64,000 bases of DNA from Bacillota bacterium (GTDB taxonomy: Bacteria; Bacillota; Clostridia; Lachnospirales; Lachnospiraceae): contig JAEZNB010000058.1 in the NCBI GenBank assembly GCA_023441965.1, positions 1 to 64,000 of the forward strand. Reading direction: 5' to 3'. The notes below the pieces were generated by a model, which was not told where the DNA came from, searched no databases, and saw only the letters and a program-made list of their open reading frames with translations. This document shows positions 34,795 through 42,693 of the stretch, piece after piece. A program made the translations under genes and the position numbers. How positions within the stretch are numbered: position 1 is the stretch's first letter; every line of letters starts with the position of its first letter.

Positions 34795-35724
34795 CTACAT
34801 TACACCGCGTTCGCCGAACCGCTTCGCAATCGCATTCGCCGAAAACAGGAATATTACACAAACAATTGACTGGAATATTCCCACTGCGGCAGTCAGAGAA
34901 AACTGTGAGCTTCTGATACCGACACGGTAAACATAGGTACTGAGAACATCCGCCACAGCCACAACCTTACTGTTCATCATCGCATAAGGACGATCAAATT
35001 CACTGCCTAAAATACGTCCGAGATTCATTATCAGCAGCGTTACGATGGTAGACCGAATACCCGGCAGGGTAACATGCCATATCTTCCTAAGACGGGACGC
35101 ACCGTCCACTTCGGCTGCTTCATACAGCTCAGGATTAATTCCGGTGATGGCAGCCAGATAAATAATCGTATTCCAGCCCATCTCCTTCCACAAGCCTAAG
35201 ATAACATACATAACCACATAGAGTGTGTTATCCATCAAGAAATCGATCGGTCCTACACCGAATTTGCCAAGCGCTACGTTTACAACACCGGAATAGGGCG
35301 CGAAGAGCTGCTTTGCCATACCACTGATGATAATCCAGGATAAGAAGTGAGGGAGATATACAATTGCCTGTGTAACCCTCTTATATCTGGGAAATGCAAG
35401 TTCATTCAGTAATAAGGCCAAGACGATCGGCATCGGGAAGCTTACCAGAAGATCCAGGATGTTCAGTGTAAGTGTATTTCGCAAAGCTGTCCAGAAATCC
35501 TTGGTAGCAAAAGCTTTCTCAAACCATTTAAAAATCGGATTGGACCACGGAGAATCCCATACACCTTTAAACATGTTGTAATCCTTAAATGCCATGGAGA
35601 TATTCGTCATGGGCAAGTAACGGAATACGATCGCAAAAGCTACCGGCAGTAACAGCATCAGATACAGCGACCCGGTCTTTTTGAAGTATAATACGGTTTT
35701 GTTGCTGCCTTTTTTTTGTTTCAT
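34795..35724 (-). CDS. Carbohydrate ABC transporter permease (LplB type, cluster 1)
   Basis: A 309 aa, six-helix permease of the LplB/UgpA class. The EAA loop reads LYEAAEVDGASRLRKIWHVTLPGIR, and the end is the common ANAIAKRFGERGVM. It is the first gene of cluster 1, divergent from an AraC-type regulator. The substrate is presumably a plant-derived oligosaccharide. Confidence 0.93.
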   Translation of the reverse strand: MKQKKGSNKTVLYFKKTGSLYLMLLLPVAFAIVFRYLPMTNISMAFKDYNMFKGVWDSPWSNPIFKWFEKAFATKDFWTALRNTLTLNILDLLVSFPMPIVLALLLNELAFPRYKRVTQAIVYLPHFLSWIIISGMAKQLFAPYSGVVNVALGKFGVGPIDFLMDNTLYVVMYVILGLWKEMGWNTIIYLAAITGINPELYEAAEVDGASRLRKIWHVTLPGIRSTIVTLLIMNLGRILGSEFDRPYAMMNSKVVAVADVLSTYVYRVGIRSSQFSLTAAVGIFQSIVCVIFLFSANAIAKRFGERGVM

Positions 35725-36108
35725 AAGTATCCCCCTTGTTATCCTACGGTTCTGGTAATCTGCCTATTTATTTCTGCTCATGAATACCTCTATATAAGCA
35801 TCCTCTAACTTGACACATATTGATCAAAAAAATTGTGCAAGTTACACATATACGCAAACCATAAAACCGGATTTTATATCATTATAGCATGAAATAGCCA
35901 AAAAAACATGGGTAAACTATTGAAATCATGTAAAAATCACGGATAATTTCTATGGTTTTTTCATATATAGCTCTGAGAAGCCCGGCAAAACGATTGACAT
36001 CAACTTCCTGATAAAGTAAACTAAGTATAAGAAATACCCTAATCGATACTCTGTTACCTAGATTAGTTACTTTCAACTAATCCACATGATAAAAGAGGGA
36101 TGACAATT
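35725..36108. promoter_or_regulatory. Divergent control region of transporter cluster 1 and the araC-type gene
   Basis: No gene lies here. AACTTGACACA (35807-35817) and TGTGCAAGTT (35834-35843) form a 10 bp inverted repeat with one bulged base, a candidate operator for the transporter. Toward the regulator, TTGACA (35994-35999) and TAAACT (36017-36022) make a 17 bp-spaced promoter, and an 8 bp palindrome GATTAGTT/AACTAATC (36061-36082) follows it, close to the regulator's SD. Confidence 0.5.
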
Positions 36109-36927
36109 ATGGAAAATCAACTTTTAGATAATATCGTTGTAACCATTGACTATTATAATCACAGAATATGTACCCCATCCTGGTGTATCGGTGATGATAT
36201 CATTAAATTCGTTGATATTACTTATGTCATCAATGGACAGGCTGAATACATGATTAATGGTATCAAATGCGTTGTGTCCTCCGGTGATCTCTTATGCATT
36301 CCCGCCGGAAGCAGACGTTCTGCAGTCAGCTGTCCTGATGCCCTGATGGAATGCTACAGTATCAATGGAAGTATGCGGGATATTGACGGAAATGATATCA
36401 CTCTTCCCCTTCCGCTGATTTGTAATATCGGATTACAGAAGGATATCATAGCCCTTTATAATGACATGAATTCTGTATGGAGACTTAGAGACCCCGGTTA
36501 CATGTTAAAGGCCCGTGCCTTGTATCTCATGATCCTGCAGCGCTATTTCCAGCTGATTATCTATCAGAAGGATACCAGCGTCATGGACAAGCGGATTAAG
36601 AAGGTACTGCTACATATGTCCAGCCATTATCGCGAACCTTTGACGGTACAAATGATGGCAGAGCTGGTCAACTTAAGCGATATGTATTTTGGCTGCTTAT
36701 TCAAACAGGAGACCGGGATGTCCTTCCGCAAGTTCTTGACCATGATCCGCATGAATCGCGCCGAAGAGATGCTTTACAGCGGAGAATACAAGATCAATGA
36801 AATCGCGGATGCCTGCGGCTTTTCAGATGTATTTTACTTCAGCCGTCTCTTCAAGGAGCTTAGAGGCTTTGCACCCTCCAATGCCATCAGAACCAGAAAG
36901 AGCAAAAGCATGAACGACCTCAATTAA
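36109..36927 (+). CDS. AraC family transcriptional regulator
   Basis: The protein has 272 aa from the ATG at 36109, nine bases after GAGGG; an ATG at 36100 directly abuts that site. An N-terminal cupin-like sensor (YVINGQAEYMINGIKCVVSSGDLLCIPAGS) precedes a C-terminal double helix-turn-helix: LTVQMMAELVNLSDMYFGCLFKQETG and YKINEIADACGFSDVFYFSRLFKELRGFAP. It is divergent from transporter cluster 1 and likely activates it on binding the transported sugar. Confidence 0.92.
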   Translation: MENQLLDNIVVTIDYYNHRICTPSWCIGDDIIKFVDITYVINGQAEYMINGIKCVVSSGDLLCIPAGSRRSAVSCPDALMECYSINGSMRDIDGNDITLPLPLICNIGLQKDIIALYNDMNSVWRLRDPGYMLKARALYLMILQRYFQLIIYQKDTSVMDKRIKKVLLHMSSHYREPLTVQMMAELVNLSDMYFGCLFKQETGMSFRKFLTMIRMNRAEEMLYSGEYKINEIADACGFSDVFYFSRLFKELRGFAPSNAIRTRKSKSMNDLN

Positions 36928-36973
36928 GCAAAATATATATGCTTCTCCACAGACCATCATCAGCATGTCTGAC

Positions 36974-37021
36974 AGAGCTGACCTCCGGCGGTAAGAGCCA
37001 CCGGCAGGCAGCTCTTTTTTT
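36974..37021 (+). terminator. Terminator of the AraC-type gene
   Basis: AGAGCTG (36974-36980) pairs with CAGCTCT (37009-37015), with inner CCGG and CGGT/ACCG pairing, followed by a T7 tract on the plus strand. Confidence 0.85.
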
Positions 37022-37202
37022 AGCGTACAGCCCGCAAGCTCTTCTTACCCTCCCCTAAACTCTCCTGTCCAACTGTCCTTTTAATATATATGACTATTAT
37101 ACTATATTAATAATAAATGGTAAATCAAATAATTATAAGTTTACCGTGATGAAAACCTAAAAATACCAACTTAGATGTTTATCACGTCAGCTACTAAATC
37201 GA

Positions 37203-37354
37203 ATAGGGTGGGATGCTTCATCCATAAGGAGTCCGTTTGCCGCCATCGGTACTTAGGTTGTGGCAGATGCCTTGTTCTGCCACAATCTTACGTACCGTTA
37301 TGTGCGGCAATCGAGTGAAAACGTGACTCCGTTGGATGAAGCATCCCACCCTAT
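37203..37354. repeat. 152 bp fold-back element with 22 bp perfect terminal inverted repeats
   Basis: Positions 37203-37224 are the exact reverse complement of 37333-37354. Pairing continues inward in register: 37228-37233/37325-37330, 37234-37238/37319-37323, 37239-37243/37304-37308, 37247-37252/37292-37297, and a perfect 10 bp tip 37258-37267/37276-37285 with an 8 nt loop. The whole element can fold into one long hairpin on either strand. TA dinucleotides flank a GGGTGGGATGC terminal repeat on both sides, as expected for a Tc1/IS630-type MITE. It could instead be a structured RNA. Nothing in it is coding. Confidence 0.85.
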
Positions 37355-37391
37355 GATCAAGCTCCTTACCCGTGATAAACACGAATAAACC

Positions 37392-37423
37392 AAAAAGGGC
37401 GCCGTACAAATCATACGGCACCC
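37392..37423 (-). terminator. Terminator of sugar transporter cluster 2
   Basis: GGGCGCCGTA (37397-37406) pairs with TACGGCACCC (37414-37423), one G-U pair, with five Ts following on the minus strand. It shares the GCGCCGTAC core with the cluster 1 terminator. Confidence 0.9.
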
Positions 37424-37431
37424 TTTCCGGT

Positions 37432-39111
37432 TTATTCGAAGGTCTTCTCGTAAGCAGCCTTACGTTCCTCTATGATTGCCTGTCCGCCTGAGCTTAGGTA
37501 ATCATTCAGACCTGAGTCAAATACTGCATCAAATTTATCCTGCTTCGCAACTACGGCCTGAGTCAGGACGGTGTTTCTCTTTTCGCTAAGTGCCGGACCC
37601 ATACCGACCTCTGCCTGGATCGTACCCACATTGATATTCTCTGAATACCGGGCATCCACGATACTGTACTCATAGGCCCTCTCGATATAGCTTGGATCCA
37701 CTCCTACATAGCCCTGAGCGATTGATTCGATATTTAAGTCCGCATTACCGATATCCAGACCGTTGATGGTAATGGTATAGTCGATATTGCTGGGAGAGTT
37801 CATAATCTTTTCACCGGTTGCTGCTAAGGTCTTCACAGCACCGCTGGGCAGCTTCTCATGTGTTACGCCTTCCTCACCGATCTGAAGGAAGGAACGGTTC
37901 TCCAGCTTACTGATCCAGTCCAGATACAAGAGAGAGGCCAGGGGCTCATCATTGGTGGAAGGGAAGAATAACTTACGGTCAACCGGTCCGGGAAGGAATT
38001 TACGGTATGTTCCGGCATCATTTTTAAAGGATTTCACGGCGATAAAGCCTGCATCCTCTCCCACCAGTCTCTTCAGATTATTATTGATACTGTCATCACC
38101 GTTGCGGTAAGGATAATCCCAGTTGTGGATAAAGGCACCAACATAACCGGCCTTCATCATGTTATCCTCGGTAGGATCACCGGAACCGTACAGGGCGAAA
38201 TCCTTCCAGACCAAGCCCTCATTATACCATTTATTAATGACCTTTACCCCCTCCTTGATCCCGGGGAACAGGAACTTTCTGTCATCAAAGCCGTAGATAT
38301 ACGCATCCTTATTGGAGAAATTGTCAGGTACGAAGGAGGCCAGCAGGTGATCTGCTCTCCAGCCGACATCAAAGCTGATGGAGAAGGGAACCATCTTATT
38401 GGCATCTGCACCGAGCAGGGTTTTTGCATTATCCTGAAAGGCCTTCAGCATAGCCTCAAATTCTTCCAAGGTTGTGGGTTCGGAAAGGTTCAGCTTCTTG
38501 AGCCAGTCTTCACGGACAAAGGTATTGATACGGGTAGGATGGGCAAGACGGGCTTCGATTGCCCAGATGGTGCCCGTAGCGGGATCCCTGTCCCAGTTAA
38601 TGTTGGTCTCGGTAAGTAAACCATACAGATTAGGCAACAATTCCTTATTCTCTTCGAGATGGCTACTCATATCCAGAACCCCGCCCATGCCGGCATAGGT
38701 CTGAATGGTGGGGTAATCATAGGTTACACAGACATCCGGTGCATCGCCTGCAGCCAGCAGGTTGTTGATCTGCTCAACCTCGGTCCAGCGGGGTACGGGA
38801 ACAAAGGTTACCTCCACATTGTGGTCACGAAGCATTCCCTCCTTAATAAAATTCGTATAGAAGTTATCCTCCGGCTTGGAGCCGCCGTCATTACCGCGAT
38901 CGAACACCTCGACGGTAATTTTTCTGGTTGTCGTAAATTTTCCATCCTTGATTTCAGCATTATCCTGCGGTGCCGGAGTTGCTGTTGTGGTATTATTATT
39001 GTTATTGTTGTTATTCGGAGTTTTGTTATCTCCGTTATCCTTTTTACCACAGGCCGAGAGAGCTGCGGTAATCATCATGCATACCAGCAAAATCGAAAGT
39101 GTTTTTTTCAT
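37432..39111 (-). CDS. Sugar ABC transporter substrate-binding lipoprotein (cluster 2)
   Basis: A 559 aa lipoprotein with lipobox ALSAC (Cys21), a poly-Asn linker (eight Asn, about residues 34-41) and an LplA-type binding domain starting KITVEVFDRGNDGG. It is paralogous to the cluster 1 lipoprotein over the whole length. It is the last gene of cluster 2; no ATPase is present. The ligand is unknown, but the divergent AraR-like regulator and GH2 gene suggest a plant oligosaccharide. Confidence 0.9.
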   Translation of the reverse strand: MKKTLSILLVCMMITAALSACGKKDNGDNKTPNNNNNNNNTTTATPAPQDNAEIKDGKFTTTRKITVEVFDRGNDGGSKPEDNFYTNFIKEGMLRDHNVEVTFVPVPRWTEVEQINNLLAAGDAPDVCVTYDYPTIQTYAGMGGVLDMSSHLEENKELLPNLYGLLTETNINWDRDPATGTIWAIEARLAHPTRINTFVREDWLKKLNLSEPTTLEEFEAMLKAFQDNAKTLLGADANKMVPFSISFDVGWRADHLLASFVPDNFSNKDAYIYGFDDRKFLFPGIKEGVKVINKWYNEGLVWKDFALYGSGDPTEDNMMKAGYVGAFIHNWDYPYRNGDDSINNNLKRLVGEDAGFIAVKSFKNDAGTYRKFLPGPVDRKLFFPSTNDEPLASLLYLDWISKLENRSFLQIGEEGVTHEKLPSGAVKTLAATGEKIMNSPSNIDYTITINGLDIGNADLNIESIAQGYVGVDPSYIERAYEYSIVDARYSENINVGTIQAEVGMGPALSEKRNTVLTQAVVAKQDKFDAVFDSGLNDYLSSGGQAIIEERKAAYEKTFE

Positions 39112-39339
39112 TTTTTACCTCCTCATACTCATCATTGTATCGCCTGACATCATGTGCATACCCGTTACTTCCTGCATGCAGAGCATGCATAGGGTATCAG
39201 GTATCTTCACATGATCCTTTCACCTTAGTACCGCTTTTGCTCATGTATCTGGTTCATCCCCATGGCTCTTCTCTTTTGTTACACTTTTTGTGTTCCTTCT
39301 TAGGATAGCCAGAAAGACGGAATGCTATTATTCCTTCCT

Positions 39340-40209
39340 TTACTCCTTCACTGCCCCCAAGGTTACGCCTGCGATGAAATACTTCTGCAGCCAGGGATAT
39401 ACCAAAAGAATCGGTATGGTGGCAAACATAACCGTCGCAGATTTCAGGGTTTCTGATAATCCGGGAGCACTGAAGCCTTCCTGGGATGCTACCTCCACCT
39501 GCATGACATTATTCAGGATGTTATAAAGCAGCAGCTGTATCGGATAAAACTTTCTGTTATTCATATACATCAAGGCATCCGAGAAGCCGTTCCATCGGCC
39601 CACGGCATAGAATAAGGCCAGAGTAGCAAGCACGGGCTTTGACAGGGGCAGGTAGATTCTGGTCAGAATCCGTATAAAACCGGCCCCGTCAATCTGGGCG
39701 GATTCCTTGAGACTCTCCGGTATACCGTAGAAAAAGCTGCGCATGATAATCATATTGAACACCGAGAGGGCTCCCGGTATGATCAGAACCGCCGGTCTGT
39801 TCAGCAGGTTCAGGTCCTTCATCAGCAGGTAATTGGGTATCGCCCCTGCATTGAAGTACATGGTAAGGATGATCACTGTATTAAAGAAGCCTCTGCCCTT
39901 CAGATTTTCGAAGGTAAGCGGATAAGCACAAAGGGTAGTCATAATCAGGGAAATGATAGTACAGACAATCGTAAGAATCGCCGTCCATCCAAGTGACCAG
40001 ACATACTTCTGATCGCTTAATACTGTTTTATATGCATCCAGATTCCAACCTACCGGAAGCAGAGTAACCTTATTTCGGATCAGGGCCTCCGCTGAGCTTA
40101 GGGAGCGGGCCGCTACGTGAACCAGCGGAAGGAGGCAGATCAGGATGATGAGAAAGCAGATAAATGCAATCGTATAATCACCAAATCTCGTCGCACGGGA
40201 TTTTATCAT
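39340..40209 (-). CDS. Carbohydrate ABC transporter permease (LplC type, cluster 2)
   Basis: A 289 aa permease from the ATG at 40209, seven bases after AGGAGG; the longer frame to 40263 would overlap the preceding gene. Six helices. The EAA loop reads LKESAQIDGAGFIRILTRIYLPLSKP, and the end YFIAGVTLGAVKE nearly repeats the cluster 1 permease. It partners the LplB-type permease 13 bp upstream. Confidence 0.93.
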   Translation of the reverse strand: MIKSRATRFGDYTIAFICFLIILICLLPLVHVAARSLSSAEALIRNKVTLLPVGWNLDAYKTVLSDQKYVWSLGWTAILTIVCTIISLIMTTLCAYPLTFENLKGRGFFNTVIILTMYFNAGAIPNYLLMKDLNLLNRPAVLIIPGALSVFNMIIMRSFFYGIPESLKESAQIDGAGFIRILTRIYLPLSKPVLATLALFYAVGRWNGFSDALMYMNNRKFYPIQLLLYNILNNVMQVEVASQEGFSAPGLSETLKSATVMFATIPILLVYPWLQKYFIAGVTLGAVKE

Positions 40210-40222
40210 GTTCAGTCCTCCT

Positions 40223-41170
40223 TTACCATAAACCACGTTCGCCGAATCTCTTGGCAATCGCATTGGCAGTCAGCAGGAAGATGACACCGATTACGGACTG
40301 GAACAGGCCAACCGCTGTTGTCAGGGAGAACTGCAGACCCCGGATACCATTGGTATAGACGAAGGTGGATATTACATTTGATACACTGGTGACTAATTTA
40401 TTACTCAAAGCATAGGGGCGGTCAAATTCACTGCCCAGGATCCGTCCCAGACTCATGATGAGCAGAACGACTATGGTAGGCCTAAGGCCCGGTAAAGTAA
40501 TATTCCATATCTTTCTGAAGCGGCCTGCACCATCCACAGAAGCGGCCTCATAAAGCTCCGGATTAATACCCGTTATCGCTGCCAGATAGATTATGGTGTT
40601 CCAGCCGATGCTCTGCCATACCCCTAAGAAGATATAGGTCCATATCCAATGAGTGGGACTGTTCAGGAAGGGAACAGAGTCTAAGCCCATGCGGTTTAAT
40701 ACGATATTCAGCAGGCCGTTGGTCGGAGCAAAAATCTGCAGTGCCAGACCTGCGATGATGATCCAGGACAGGAAGTGAGGCATGTAGACAATCGTCTGCG
40801 TGATCCGCTTGAAGCGTTTGAAGGCCAGCTCGTTGAGGAGCAGGGCCAGGATAATCGGCGCCGGAAAGCCGACAATAAGGTCCAGGAAATTCAACATTAG
40901 GGTATTACGTAAGGCATATAGAAAATCCCTGTTTGAGAAGGCCTGGATAAAATACTGGAAGCCGTGATTATCGGCCCATTCCATATTCCAGACATTCTGA
41001 ATAATACTGTACTTCTTGAAGGCGATCTGGATATAGGTCATGGGAATATAACGAAAAACCAGAAAGTACGTTAAGGGAAGTAACAGCAATAGATAGAGCG
41101 TCCAGTATCGTTTTACATAAGTAGCCGCTTTCTTCGGTCCGGAAAGCTTTTTTACCGGAGTGTGTTCCAT
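40223..41170 (-). CDS. Carbohydrate ABC transporter permease (LplB type, cluster 2)
   Basis: A 315 aa, six-helix permease. The EAA loop is LYEAASVDGAGRFRKIWNITLPGLR, and the ANAIAKRFGERGLW end is shared with cluster 1. It is the first gene of cluster 2, divergent from the AraR-like regulator, with a TTGACA/TACTTT promoter about 135 bp upstream. Confidence 0.93.
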   Translation of the reverse strand: MEHTPVKKLSGPKKAATYVKRYWTLYLLLLLPLTYFLVFRYIPMTYIQIAFKKYSIIQNVWNMEWADNHGFQYFIQAFSNRDFLYALRNTLMLNFLDLIVGFPAPIILALLLNELAFKRFKRITQTIVYMPHFLSWIIIAGLALQIFAPTNGLLNIVLNRMGLDSVPFLNSPTHWIWTYIFLGVWQSIGWNTIIYLAAITGINPELYEAASVDGAGRFRKIWNITLPGLRPTIVVLLIMSLGRILGSEFDRPYALSNKLVTSVSNVISTFVYTNGIRGLQFSLTTAVGLFQSVIGVIFLLTANAIAKRFGERGLW

Positions 41171-41583
41171 TTTTGCACCTCTTTCTATTTAGTAGTGTCA
41201 TTATGTTCAGGTCACATGAGAAGTATGCAAAACTTGTATTTCCTTTTCTTGCATTTATGCTAGTCCTGTATTGTCTTTTGTACTGTTAAAATGCCTAACA
41301 AAAGTAGCATATACAATACAACTTGTCAATATACAACATACATATTTTGTTGATTATCGACAATCTACCATACATGTTGCATAAATACCATGGTCATATA
41401 TAGTCATACTTCACAAAAATGGGAGAAAAACATGCAATAATTACATGCTGCTTTTCATAACAACTTACCGAATACTTGCATTTCATTTTTGAAACAGCTA
41501 TAATGAAACTATCGTTTAGAAAAATTTAGATATTCTGAATACAAAGTACATAAATAGATAAGGCTAGGAGAAAGGAATACTAG
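41171..41583. promoter_or_regulatory. Divergent control region of transporter cluster 2 and the AraR-like gene
   Basis: This AT-rich, gene-free stretch holds a minus-strand promoter for the transporter (TTGACA 41324-41329, TACTTT 41302-41307, 16 bp spacer) and a strong plus-strand promoter for the regulator (TTGCAT 41476-41481, TATAAT 41499-41504, 17 bp spacer). Between them CATGCAATAATTACATG (41431-41447) is palindromic at 14 of 17 positions, a candidate operator for the regulator. It does not match the B. subtilis AraR box well. Confidence 0.55.
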
Positions 41584-42693
41584 ATGAAGCATTCTTTAAA
41601 GTATATGGATATAGTGACCTGGGCGAAGGAACAGATTGCCGTAGGTGCCTTTCAGCCCGGCAGAAAATTTTTCTCTGAAACTAAGCTGGGAGAAGTCTTC
41701 GGTTTCTCCAGACAGACCGTCCGCAGGGCCTTGGAGGAGCTGGAGGAGTCAGGCTACATTATGCGGGTCAAGGGTAGCGGTACCTATATCACGGAGGCGC
41801 TTCCTCCTTCAGGCATCAAATCCCCGGTAAGCGGATCTGTCTCAAAGGTGATCGGCATCATCTCCACCCATCTGGATGCCTACATCTTCCCATCCATCAT
41901 TGAAGGAATCGAGAAGGTACTGAACGCAGCCGGCTATATTACTCTGCTGACCTCCACGAAGAATAAACCGGAGGGAGAACTGCGGGCCTTACAGCTGATG
42001 CTGGACAGGGATCTGGACGGTCTGATCGTAGAACCCACCAAGAGCGGCCTGCCCTGCCTCAATATGGAGCAGTATAAAACCATAGCCCAAAGAGGAACCC
42101 CTATCGTATTTATCGATACCTCCTTCCCGGAGTTTCCTGCTCCCTATGTTGCCTTGGATGATGAAGAGGTCGGCTATACCGCTACGAAGTACCTGCTCGA
42201 AAAGGGTCATAAGGAGATTGCCGGTCTCTTTACCTTCAGTGACAGACAGGGCCAGCTGCGATATAAGGGCTATGCGAGGGCACTGAAGGACCACGGACTT
42301 GGTGTAAGTGAAGAGCGTATCCTCTGGTATTCCAAGGAGATCATGCTGCAAAGCTTATACAGCAAGGAGCTCTGGGAGATGCTGTCCGGATGTAGCGCAG
42401 CCTTCTGTTATAACGATAGCCTGGCCCTCTTGCTGAGGAACCTGCTGCAACAAAAGGGGCGCCGGGTTCCGGAGGACTTCTCCCTGGTAGGAGTAGATAA
42501 TTCAGAGCTGGCACAGCTGAATTCTCTTACCAGCATCGTCCATCCCGGGAGTAAGCTGGGAGAAGCCGCAGCTGATCTGCTGCTGTCCATGATCCAAGGC
42601 TCGGAAGGAATGAGCATCCTCTTCCCACCCGCCCTGGTAGAGCGAAATTCTGTATGTATCAAGGAGAATAAGGATGGAAAAGGTAATCAATGA
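41584..42693 (+). CDS. AraR-like GntR/LacI hybrid transcriptional regulator
   Basis: The protein has 369 aa. Residues 5-75 are a GntR-type winged helix (GRKFFSETKLGEVFGFSRQTVRRALEEL...VKGSGTYI). Residues 85-365 are a LacI-type sugar-binding domain (VIGIISTHLDAYIFPSIIEGIE, GLFTFSDRQGQLRYKGYARAL, SLVGVDNSELAQLNSLTSI). This domain pairing is that of the arabinose repressor AraR. The gene overlaps the GH2 gene by 20 bp and diverges from transporter cluster 2, so it probably controls both. Whether it also controls araA-araD at 30-32 kb is open, and the inducer may be another sugar. Confidence 0.88.
   Translation: MKHSLKYMDIVTWAKEQIAVGAFQPGRKFFSETKLGEVFGFSRQTVRRALEELEESGYIMRVKGSGTYITEALPPSGIKSPVSGSVSKVIGIISTHLDAYIFPSIIEGIEKVLNAAGYITLLTSTKNKPEGELRALQLMLDRDLDGLIVEPTKSGLPCLNMEQYKTIAQRGTPIVFIDTSFPEFPAPYVALDDEEVGYTATKYLLEKGHKEIAGLFTFSDRQGQLRYKGYARALKDHGLGVSEERILWYSKEIMLQSLYSKELWEMLSGCSAAFCYNDSLALLLRNLLQQKGRRVPEDFSLVGVDNSELAQLNSLTSIVHPGSKLGEAAADLLLSMIQGSEGMSILFPPALVERNSVCIKENKDGKGNQ

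Larger units (their letters stand above)
36928..37431. other. Intergenic region between two convergent units
   Basis: No gene is supported. The region holds the terminator of the AraC-type gene, a 152 bp fold-back element and the terminator of transporter cluster 2, each listed separately. The rest (37025-37200) is AT-rich with nothing recognisable. Confidence 0.7.
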
